Made by a program: the position numbers and the translations under genes. Below are positions 4,714 to 11,402 of a stretch of DNA of 11,402 bases, one piece after another (within the stretch, counting starts at the first letter, position 1; each line of letters opens with the position of its first letter). This DNA is from Lachnospiraceae bacterium (GTDB taxonomy: Bacteria > Bacillota > Clostridia > Lachnospirales > Lachnospiraceae), in contig JAFOYD010000215.1 in NCBI GenBank assembly GCA_017391545.1, positions 1-11,402 on the forward strand, written 5' to 3'. The notes under the pieces were generated by a model. It saw only the letters and a program-made list of their open reading frames with translations. It did no database searches and was not told the origin of the DNA.

Positions 4714-7700
4714 ATGGCATTTACACATTTGCATGTGCATACGGAATACAGCCTTTTGGATGGTTCGAATAAAATAAAGGAGTATGTCAAGCGCATCAAG
4801 GAGCTTGGCATGGACAGCGGCGCGATTACAGACCACGGTGTCATGTATGGCGTAATCGACTTTTATAAGGAAGCGAAGGCAAACGGCATCAAGCCGATTA
4901 TCGGCTGTGAAGTGTACGTGGCACCGAATTCAAGATTTGATAAAGAAACAACAGGTGGTGAGGACAGGTATCACCACCTTGTTTTGTTGGCTGAAAATAA
5001 CGAGGGTTATTCCAACCTTATGAAAATCGTGAGCAAGGGATTTACCGAAGGCTATTATTATAAGCCGCGTGTCGATATGGAGGTACTGCAACAGTACCAT
5101 GAAGGCATCATTGCCCTGTCGGCGTGTCTTGCGGGCGAAGTGCCCAGAATGATCACAAAAGGATTGTATGAGGAGGCAAAAAATACTGCCCTGAAATACC
5201 TCGACTGCTTTGGGCGCGGCAATTATTTTCTGGAGCTGCAGGATCATGGAATCCCGGAACAGAAGACAGTCAATACTGCACTTGTGCGGATGAGCCGGGA
5301 GCTTGACATCCCGCTGGTGGCGACGAATGATATTCACTACACCTACGCGGAAGATGCCCAATCACATGATATTTTATTGTGCATCCAGACAGCCAAAAAG
5401 GTTACTGATCAGGACAGAATGCGCTATGATGGCGGGCAGTACTATGTCAAGAGCGAGATGGAAATGCGTGAGTTGTTTCCCTATGCACAGGAGGCTGTCA
5501 CCAATACAGCTTTGATCGCGGACCGATGCAATGTTGAAATTGAATTTGGTGTGACAAAACTGCCAAAATTCGATGTTCCTGCAGGATATGACTCATGGAC
5601 ATACCTCAATAAGCTGTGTTTTGACGGATTAAAGGAACGATATCCGGACGACGACGGTACCCTTGTAGAAAAACTCAATTATGAATTGGGTGTTATTCAA
5701 AAGATGGGCTATGTGGATTACTTCCTTATTGTATGGGATTTCATCAACTGGGCAAGAGAGCACGATATCCCCGTAGGACCGGGACGTGGAAGTGCAGCGG
5801 GAAGTATCGTTTCATATTGCCTACACATCACAAACATTGATCCGATCCGCTATAATCTCCTGTTTGAGCGATTCCTCAACCCGGAGCGTGTGTCCATGCC
5901 CGATATTGATATCGACTTCTGCTACGAGCGCAGGCAGGAGGTCATCGACTATGTCAGTGAAAAGTACGGTCATGATAAAGTTGTGCAGATCGTCACCTTT
6001 GGTACGATGGCGGCAAAGGGCGTGATTCGTGATGTGGGACGTGCACTTGACCTGCCCTACAATTTCTGTGACAGTATCGCCAAAATGATACCAAATGAAC
6101 TGAATATTACGATTGATAAGGCTCTTGAGATGAACCCTGAATTTCGGGAACTGTATAAAAATGATGAGCAGGTGCACTATCTGATCGATATGTGTAAACG
6201 ACTAGAGGGACTCCCGAGGCATACCTCGATGCATGCGGCGGGAGTCGTGATCTGCCAGAAACCGGCAGATGAATTCGTACCGCTTTCCAGAGGAAGCGAC
6301 GGTTCCATCACGACACAGTTCACGATGACGACTATCGAGGAGCTTGGCCTACTGAAGATGGACTTTTTAGGACTTCGTACCCTTACTGTCATCAAAAATG
6401 CAGTCAGAAATATAGAAAAAACAACTGGTGTTACGATTGACGTGGATGCCATTGATTATGATGACAAGAAGGTGCTTGCATCGCTTGGCACAGGAAAGAC
6501 AGACGGTGTGTTCCAGCTCGAAAGTCAGGGAATGAAAAACTTCATGAAGGAATTAAAACCGCAAAATCTCGAGGATGTCATAGCCGGAATTTCCCTGTAC
6601 CGTCCGGGACCGATGGACTTTATTCCTACATATATAAAAGGAAAGAACAATCACGATGCCGTCACCTACGCGTGTCCACAGCTTGAGCCGATCCTGGCAC
6701 CGACCTATGGCTGTATCGTATATCAGGAGCAGGTCATGCAGATCGTGCGCGATTTAGGTGGCTATACCATGGGGCGAAGCGACCTTGTACGCCGTGCGAT
6801 GAGTAAGAAAAAAACATATGTTATGGAACAGGAGCGTGCAAACTTTGTGCATGGAAATGAGGCGGAGGGTGTGCCCGGCTGTGAGGCGAATGGAATTTCG
6901 GCAGAGGTGGCAGAACAGATTTATGGCACAATGATGGACTTTGCAAAGTATGCGTTCAATAAATCACATGCGGCATGTTATGCAGTCGTTGCCTACCAGA
7001 CTGCGTACTTGAAATACTATTATCCTGTAGAGTTCATGGCAGCACTTATAACATCTGTTATTGATAATGCATCAAAGGTTTCGGAGTACATCATGGTGTG
7101 TAGGAGTATGGGAATCCAGCTTCTTCCTCCGGACATTAATGAGGGAGAGGCAGGGTTTTCCGTGTCAGGCAAGACGATCCGCTATGCACTGACAGCCATC
7201 AAAAATGTGGGAAGACCGATCATCGACAGTATTGTTCATGAACGGAGTGAACATGGACCATATCAGAGCCTGAAGGATTTTATTGAGCGGACGATGGAGC
7301 TTGGGGTCAATAAACGTGCCATTGAGAATTTTATCAAGGCAGGTGCCTTTGACAGCTTCGGCGCTACCAGAAAGCAGCATATGAGTGTCTATGTACAGAT
7401 CCTTGACAATATCACACACAGCAAAAAGGGCGTGATGGCAGGACAGATGTCCCTTCTTGATATTGTATCAGAAGAGCAGAAAGAAGAACTTGAGATCAAA
7501 CTGCCAAATGTCGGAGAGTATGAGAAGGAGCTTCTGCTTAGCTTTGAAAAAGAGGTTCTCGGTGTGTATGTAAGCGGTCATCCGCTACAGGAATATCAGG
7601 CGTTATGGGAAAAACGCATTACGGCAAAGACCTCTGATTTTTTACTTGATGAGGAGACTGGAGCTGTTCTGGTCGGGGATAATTCCAGGGCTACGATCGG

Positions 7701-8166
7701 TGGAATCATTACAGATAAAAAGATCAAGTATACCAAGCATGATGAGATTATGGCAATACTGACGGTGGAGGATCTGGTCGGCAGTATAGAAGTTGTCGTA
7801 TTTCCAAAAGCGTATCAGAAGTATTCCGGTAAGCTCATGGAGGAAAATAAGGTGTTCATCGAAGGTCGCGTCGCTGTTGAGGAAGACCGCGACGGCAAGT
7901 TGATCTGCGAAAAAGTCACTGCATTTGATGAAATCCCTGGAAAAGTGTGGATAAAGTTCCCCACAATGGATGCCTATGTGGAAAAAGAACAGGCTCTTTT
8001 GGATGCAATCTATGATTCAGATGGAATTGATCAGATTGTTATATATATAGAAGAAACGCGTCAGAAAAAGATCCTGCCGCCCAACAGAAACATCAAGGCA
8101 GACAGCGAGGTTCTTGGCAGGCTCCGCAATCTTTTTGGCGAGGAAAACGTGAAATTCGTAATTTAA
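4714..8166 (+). CDS. dnaE: DNA polymerase III alpha subunit, DnaE type
   Basis: This is a C-family replicative DNA polymerase of 1150 residues. In Firmicutes it normally works beside PolC, extending primers and in part of lagging-strand synthesis. The N-terminal PHP domain (about 1-210) begins FTHLHVHTEYSLLDG. The nucleotide-binding region has GPGRGSAAGS (355-364). The catalytic aspartates are D397 and D399 in PDIDIDF and D550 in KMDFLGLRT. Helix-hairpin-helix sequence (IKNVG) lies near 829. QMSLL (911-915) is a likely sliding-clamp-binding motif, and a C-terminal OB fold spans about 990-1065. The length is normal for the family. The start is the ATG at 4714, with GAGGT 5 nt upstream; this gives the conserved MAFTHLHVH beginning. 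A GTG at 4702 is in frame but lacks a good ribosome binding site. A sigma-A promoter lies upstream, and pfkA downstream is a common Firmicute neighbour. Confidence 0.98.
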   Translation: MAFTHLHVHTEYSLLDGSNKIKEYVKRIKELGMDSGAITDHGVMYGVIDFYKEAKANGIKPIIGCEVYVAPNSRFDKETTGGEDRYHHLVLLAENNEGYSNLMKIVSKGFTEGYYYKPRVDMEVLQQYHEGIIALSACLAGEVPRMITKGLYEEAKNTALKYLDCFGRGNYFLELQDHGIPEQKTVNTALVRMSRELDIPLVATNDIHYTYAEDAQSHDILLCIQTAKKVTDQDRMRYDGGQYYVKSEMEMRELFPYAQEAVTNTALIADRCNVEIEFGVTKLPKFDVPAGYDSWTYLNKLCFDGLKERYPDDDGTLVEKLNYELGVIQKMGYVDYFLIVWDFINWAREHDIPVGPGRGSAAGSIVSYCLHITNIDPIRYNLLFERFLNPERVSMPDIDIDFCYERRQEVIDYVSEKYGHDKVVQIVTFGTMAAKGVIRDVGRALDLPYNFCDSIAKMIPNELNITIDKALEMNPEFRELYKNDEQVHYLIDMCKRLEGLPRHTSMHAAGVVICQKPADEFVPLSRGSDGSITTQFTMTTIEELGLLKMDFLGLRTLTVIKNAVRNIEKTTGVTIDVDAIDYDDKKVLASLGTGKTDGVFQLESQGMKNFMKELKPQNLEDVIAGISLYRPGPMDFIPTYIKGKNNHDAVTYACPQLEPILAPTYGCIVYQEQVMQIVRDLGGYTMGRSDLVRRAMSKKKTYVMEQERANFVHGNEAEGVPGCEANGISAEVAEQIYGTMMDFAKYAFNKSHAACYAVVAYQTAYLKYYYPVEFMAALITSVIDNASKVSEYIMVCRSMGIQLLPPDINEGEAGFSVSGKTIRYALTAIKNVGRPIIDSIVHERSEHGPYQSLKDFIERTMELGVNKRAIENFIKAGAFDSFGATRKQHMSVYVQILDNITHSKKGVMAGQMSLLDIVSEEQKEELEIKLPNVGEYEKELLLSFEKEVLGVYVSGHPLQEYQALWEKRITAKTSDFLLDEETGAVLVGDNSRATIGGIITDKKIKYTKHDEIMAILTVEDLVGSIEVVVFPKAYQKYSGKLMEENKVFIEGRVAVEEDRDGKLICEKVTAFDEIPGKVWIKFPTMDAYVEKEQALLDAIYDSDGIDQIVIYIEETRQKKILPPNRNIKADSEVLGRLRNLFGEENVKFVI

Positions 8167-8194
8167 TGATTTTCATTTTGCAAGGATTTGTGCT

Positions 8195-8230
8195 TGTTAT
8201 TGAAACGAAGTGGGCAGTAACACGGTTTTT
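8195..8230 (+). terminator. Possible terminator after dnaE
   Basis: TGTTATTG (8195-8202) pairs with CAGTAACA (8215-8222) as 8 bp with one G-U and a 12-nt loop. CGG and TTTTT follow. The stem is AT-rich and the T-run starts 3 nt late, so it is probably weak. Confidence 0.4.
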
Positions 8231-8266
8231 ATCACTTTTTTCAACGATAAATTTTTTTCAAGAGTA

Positions 8267-8295
8267 TTGTATTATTGTGAAAAAAAGGGTACAAT
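8267..8295 (+). promoter_or_regulatory. Candidate pfkA promoter
   Basis: TTGTAT (8267-8272), a 17-nt spacer and TACAAT (8290-8295) form a plausible sigma-A promoter: a good -10 and a half-matching -35. Transcription would start near 8302, leaving a leader of about 69 nt before pfkA. Confidence 0.5.
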
Positions 8296-8318
8296 CATGA
8301 TAAATCGTTATGAAAAAG

Positions 8319-8357
8319 ATGAATGAAAGTAATGATGCACAAAGGGCATCTATTCAT
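8319..8357 (+). promoter_or_regulatory. Possible structured leader in front of the pfkA ribosome binding site
   Basis: Two nested inverted repeats are visible: ATGAAT (8319-8324) with ATTCAT (8352-8357), and GATGC (8334-8338) with GCATC (8346-8350). The outer arm ends directly before AGGAGGT (8358-8364). Folding would leave the ribosome binding site exposed next to a stem. It resembles no riboswitch class I know. Confidence 0.25.
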
Positions 8358-8370
8358 AGGAGGTAAAATA

Positions 8371-9345
8371 ATGTCTACAGAAATTAAGACAATAGGTGTA
8401 TTAACAAGTGGTGGAGACGCACCGGGAATGAATGCTGCCATACGTGCAGTAGTCAGAAAAGCTTTGACAAATGGCGTAAAGGTAAAGGGTATAAAGAGAG
8501 GCTATATGGGACTTCTCAACGAGGAGATCGTTGACATGGAAGCACACAGTGTAGCAGATATCATTCAGAAGGGTGGTACCATTCTTGGTACAGCAAGATG
8601 CCTTGAGTTCAAGAATCCTGAAGTGCAGGCGCAGGGTGCTGAGATCTGCCGCAAGCATGGCATTGACGGACTCGTTGTAATCGGTGGAGACGGTTCCTAC
8701 AGAGGTGCACAGGCTCTTGCAAGAAACGGAATCAATACAGTCGGAGTACCGGGAACCATCGACCTTGATATCGCATGTACAGAATACACGATCGGTTTTG
8801 ATACCGCGATCAATACAGCAATGGAGGCAATCGACAAGGTAAGAGACACATCTTCCTCACATGAGAGATGCTCGATTATCGAAGTTATGGGTAGAAATGC
8901 CGGATATATCGCTCTTTGGACCGGTGTTGCAAACGGTGCTGAGGATATCCTTCTTCCTGAAAAATATGATTATGATGAGCAGGAGCTGATCAACAATATC
9001 GTAAGAAGCAGAAAGAAAGGAAAGACACATCACATTATTGTAAATGCCGAGGGTATTGGACATTCGACATCAATGGCAAAGAGAATAGAGGCTGCAACAG
9101 GTATCGAGACAAGAGCGACCATTCTTGGTTATCTGCAGCGTGGTGGTAATCCGACCTGTAAGGATCGATTCTATGCTTCCATCATGGGTGCTTATGCAGC
9201 AGATATTCTCTGCCAGGGCAAGTCAAACAGAGTTGTCGCTTATAAGCATGGTGAGTTCGTTGACTACGATATCGAAGAGGCACTGAACATGACAAAGGGC
9301 ATTGACGAGTATCAGTACGAAATCTGCAGAAAGTTATCAAGATAA
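8371..9345 (+). CDS. pfkA: ATP-dependent 6-phosphofructokinase
   Basis: This 324-residue enzyme catalyses the committed step of glycolysis: fructose 6-phosphate + ATP to fructose 1,6-bisphosphate + ADP, in the cytoplasm. The N-terminal GVLTSGGDAPGMN (9-21) is the family signature. IGGDGSYRGA (104-113) has Gly after GGD, as in ATP-using enzymes, where the pyrophosphate type has Asp. GTIDLDI (128-134) contains catalytic Asp131 and also Asp133; the residue between them is Leu where E. coli and Bacillus PfkA have Asn. EVMGRNAG (171-178) and ILGYLQRGG (251-259) bind the sugar phosphate. The length equals the usual bacterial PfkA of about 320. The start is the ATG at 8371, with a near-perfect AGGAGGT 6 nt upstream; an in-frame ATG at 8323 has no good ribosome binding site. 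The strong site suggests high expression. A hairpin terminator follows the gene. Confidence 0.98.
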   Translation: MSTEIKTIGVLTSGGDAPGMNAAIRAVVRKALTNGVKVKGIKRGYMGLLNEEIVDMEAHSVADIIQKGGTILGTARCLEFKNPEVQAQGAEICRKHGIDGLVVIGGDGSYRGAQALARNGINTVGVPGTIDLDIACTEYTIGFDTAINTAMEAIDKVRDTSSSHERCSIIEVMGRNAGYIALWTGVANGAEDILLPEKYDYDEQELINNIVRSRKKGKTHHIIVNAEGIGHSTSMAKRIEAATGIETRATILGYLQRGGNPTCKDRFYASIMGAYAADILCQGKSNRVVAYKHGEFVDYDIEEALNMTKGIDEYQYEICRKLSR

Positions 9346-9371
9346 ATATATTATTAATGAAAAACGTTAGG

Positions 9372-9407
9372 CAATCCGGAAGTGGAATTTCATTTCCGGA
9401 TTGTTTT
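9372..9407 (+). terminator. Hairpin terminator between pfkA and ktrB
   Basis: CAATCCGGAA (9372-9381) pairs perfectly with TTCCGGATTG (9394-9403) around a 12-nt loop, followed by TTTT. The next coding start (9419) is only 12 nt past the T-run, so the hairpin may act as a partial terminator or attenuator that lowers expression of the potassium genes relative to pfkA. Confidence 0.83.
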
Positions 9408-9418
9408 GTGGGGGAAAC

Positions 9419-10798
9419 ATGTCATTTCATATTAGTAACGTAAAGTTAGATGCCAAGACAAAAAAAGTCCGGTATAAAAAGTCGACGACAAGACTGATTG
9501 CATTTGGCTTTGCCGTGATCATACTTTTGGGTACCATTTTACTGACACTTCCCATCTCGGTCAGATCAGGGAAGGGAAATCTGTTAAATTCATTATTTAC
9601 AGCGACATCTGCAACCTGTGTCACGGGACTTGCAGTAGCTGATACGTATCAGAACTGGACGACGTTTGGACAGGTGGTGATCCTGTGTCTGATTCAGGTG
9701 GGCGGTCTTGGATTTATGACGATCGGCGCATTTATCGCGGTACTTTTAAAGAAGCGAATCGGACTCCAGGAGCGGGAACAGCTTCAGGAGAGCGTCAATA
9801 CACTGGAACTTGCAGGTGTTGTGCGCCTTGTAAAAAAGATTGTGTACCGGACATTTCTGGTCGAGCTACTGGGAGCAATCCTTTTGAGCTTTCGCTTTAT
9901 CCCTGCCTTTGGACCCGTAAAGGGCATTTACTTTTCGGTATTCCACGCCGTATCCGCTTTCTGCAACGGTGGTTTTGACCTTATGGGCATTAACGAGGCG
10001 TACTCATCCCTTGTGGCATTTGAGGGGGATGTGCTTGTCAACCTTGTGATTGTCGCGCTGATTCTCATTGGTGGTATTGGATTTATCGTTTGGGATGATG
10101 TAGTGCGCAATAAGTGGCATTTCAGAAAGTATCTGCTTCACAGCAAGATCGTGCTGACCGCTACAATGGCTCTGACAGTGGGGGGAACAATCCTGTTTCT
10201 CATAACGGAAAATCAGGCAACCCTTGCGGGCATGAACCCGGTCGAAAAACTGCTTGGAGCGCTGTTCTGTGCAGTAACGCCTAGAACAGCAGGTTTCAAT
10301 ACGGTCGATACGGCAGCATTGTCCAACGCGGGAAAGGTGCTTACCATCGTCCTGATGTTCATTGGAGGAAGTTCCGGCTCTACGGCAGGTGGTGCGAAAA
10401 CGACAACGATTGTGGTCCTTCTGCTATATGCTGTGGCTATGATCACGAATCGTGAAGACATCAATATGTTTGGCAAGCGTCTTACAAATGAAGTGGTCAA
10501 AAAGGCAAATGCAGTTGTTATTATCAATCTTTCACTGGCTATGGTGGCAGGTGTTATTATTATGATATCACAGCCGTTATTGCAGTTTGAAGACGTTTTG
10601 TTTGAAGTCTTCTCTGCAATAGGAACAGTCGGTATGACAACGGGGATCACAAGGGATCTCAATATCCTGTCAAGGCTTATCATAATTGTTCTGATGTATT
10701 GTGGACGTCTGGGAAGTCTTTCCTTTGCGCTCGTATTTGCCCAGAAAAATAAGTCGACCTCGGTGAGACAGCCGCAGGAAAAGATTATTATCGGATAA
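9419..10798 (+). CDS. ktrB: Potassium uptake transporter, membrane subunit (KtrB/TrkH family)
   Basis: This 459-residue integral membrane protein of the Trk/Ktr/HKT superfamily takes up K+ (often with or gated by Na+) across the cytoplasmic membrane. The four pore repeats each show a filter loop with its conserved glycine: SATCVTGLAV (64-73), SAFCNGGFDL (179-188), VTPRTAGFNT (286-295) and AIGTVGMTTG (400-409). GGSSGSTAGGAKT (316-328) matches the conserved intramembrane-loop/helix region. Many hydrophobic helices run from about residue 25 to 440. The size matches KtrB, which lacks the extra N-terminal helices of E. coli TrkH. The start is the ATG at 9419, with a GGGGG ribosome binding site; a TTG at 9401 lies inside the terminator stem. 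The regulatory subunit follows 16 nt downstream, so the two are co-transcribed. Annotation pipelines may name it trkH. Confidence 0.95.
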   Translation: MSFHISNVKLDAKTKKVRYKKSTTRLIAFGFAVIILLGTILLTLPISVRSGKGNLLNSLFTATSATCVTGLAVADTYQNWTTFGQVVILCLIQVGGLGFMTIGAFIAVLLKKRIGLQEREQLQESVNTLELAGVVRLVKKIVYRTFLVELLGAILLSFRFIPAFGPVKGIYFSVFHAVSAFCNGGFDLMGINEAYSSLVAFEGDVLVNLVIVALILIGGIGFIVWDDVVRNKWHFRKYLLHSKIVLTATMALTVGGTILFLITENQATLAGMNPVEKLLGALFCAVTPRTAGFNTVDTAALSNAGKVLTIVLMFIGGSSGSTAGGAKTTTIVVLLLYAVAMITNREDINMFGKRLTNEVVKKANAVVIINLSLAMVAGVIIMISQPLLQFEDVLFEVFSAIGTVGMTTGITRDLNILSRLIIIVLMYCGRLGSLSFALVFAQKNKSTSVRQPQEKIIIG

Positions 10799-10814
10799 AA
10801 GAAAGGGTTGTATT

Positions 10815-11402
10815 ATGAAATCTATATTAATAATAGGAATGGGACGTTTTGGCCACCATCTGGCAAAGAATTTTCTGGAACATGGTCATGATGTCATGAT
10901 TGTAGATGCAGATGAGGAAAAACTGGAAGATCTGGCTCCCTATGCGACAAGTACCAAGATTGGTGACTGCACAAAGGAAGAGGTGCTCAAGAGCATTGGC
11001 ATCAGAAATTTTGACGTGGTATTTGTGTGCATCGGCACCAATTTCCAGAGCAGTCTTGAGATTACAAGCCTTGTAAAGGAGTTGGGAGCGCAGCGTGTCA
11101 TCAGCAAGGCGACCAGAGATATACAGGCAAAATTCCTTTTGAGAAATGGAGCAGATGAGGTCATCTATCCGGACAAGGATATTGCGGAGAAGTGGGCAGA
11201 GCGTTACAGTCTTGATAATATTTTTGATTATATTGACCTGCCGGGAGCATTTGGCATTTATGAGATGGCACCGCTGAAGGAGTGGCTTGGAAAGAGCATC
11301 AGGGAATCCAATATCGCCGCAAAGTATAAAGTTTCCATCCTTGGCGTTAAAAAGGCGCATGATGAGCAGATGCGCGTGATGCCTTCGGCAGATTATGTCA
11401 TA
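10815..11402 (+). CDS. ktrA: Potassium uptake regulatory subunit (KtrA/TrkA, RCK domain), 3' end outside window
   Basis: This cytoplasmic RCK protein forms a ring beneath KtrB and gates it in response to bound nucleotides such as ATP/ADP or NAD(H). The frame is open for 196 codons to the window edge. The N-terminal Rossmann fold opens SILIIGMGRFG, with GxGxxG at 8-13 and an acidic residue (D31) ending the second strand in MIVDAD, where the ribose is bound. IRNFDVVFVCIGTNFQSS and GADEVIYPDKD are typical KtrA-style segments. An RCK_C domain starts near residue 140 and is cut by the window edge. A single Rossmann/RCK unit, not the tandem pair of E. coli TrkA, supports the Ktr-type assignment; about 20-30 residues are probably missing. 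The ribosome binding site GAAAGGG is 7 nt upstream. Spacing to ktrB is 16 nt, so they form an operon. Confidence 0.95.
   Translation, partial: MKSILIIGMGRFGHHLAKNFLEHGHDVMIVDADEEKLEDLAPYATSTKIGDCTKEEVLKSIGIRNFDVVFVCIGTNFQSSLEITSLVKELGAQRVISKATRDIQAKFLLRNGADEVIYPDKDIAEKWAERYSLDNIFDYIDLPGAFGIYEMAPLKEWLGKSIRESNIAAKYKVSILGVKKAHDEQMRVMPSADYVI

Noticed and set aside
8167..8266. Small RNA or riboswitch between dnaE and pfkA
   Set aside because: Apart from a weak hairpin with a T-run and AT-rich sequence, no recognisable RNA architecture is visible.
8323..8370. ATG at 8323 as the pfkA start
   Set aside because: It would add residues not seen in PfkA, and AGGAGGT sits exactly in front of the ATG at 8371.
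10827..11360. Long open frame on the minus strand opposite ktrA
   Set aside because: It is antisense to a clear RCK-domain coding sequence and its translation resembles no known protein; it is a codon-bias shadow.

Overview
The window reads as a chromosomal segment of a motile, anaerobic Firmicute, most likely a Lachnospiraceae member of the Roseburia/Agathobacter/Butyrivibrio type. This rests on the flagellin C-terminus, a Clostridia-like DnaE next to pfkA, a KtrAB-type potassium system, AGGAGG-type ribosome binding sites and moderate GC. The assignment is inference from protein style; no database search was run.

Left part (1-4630), motility and accessory genes. The window opens inside a flagellin gene (1-584). 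A hairpin terminator follows, then a family 2 glycosyltransferase with a TPR-like tail (690-1745), a good candidate for flagellin glycosylation. The glycosyltransferase lies between two 52-nt, 49/52-identical copies of a terminator-containing repeat (614-665 and 1743-1794). The second copy forms a 12-bp perfect palindrome and also serves the convergent gene. That gene (1815-2936, minus strand) encodes an Rpn/PD-(D/E)XK-family nuclease ('transposase-like') with a long heptad-repeat coiled-coil tail built on a 21-bp DNA periodicity. Divergent from it is a short methyl-accepting chemotaxis protein (3142-4554) with a minimal extracellular loop and its own terminator.

Right part (4640-11402), housekeeping. 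A consensus-like sigma-A promoter drives dnaE (4714-8166), which has an apparently complete PHP metal site. A promoter region and a possible structured leader precede pfkA (8371-9345). A strong hairpin separates pfkA from ktrB/trkH (9419-10798). Its regulatory subunit ktrA/trkA follows after 16 nt (10815 onward) and runs off the right edge.

Recurring theme: twice (flagellin to glycosyltransferase, pfkA to ktrB) a terminator-like hairpin sits so close to the next ribosome binding site that no ordinary promoter fits between them. The downstream gene is then probably expressed by partial read-through. I see no CRISPR array, tRNA, rRNA or intact insertion sequence. The most unusual feature is the duplicated terminator module framing the glycosyltransferase; I do not see a convincing wholly new system.
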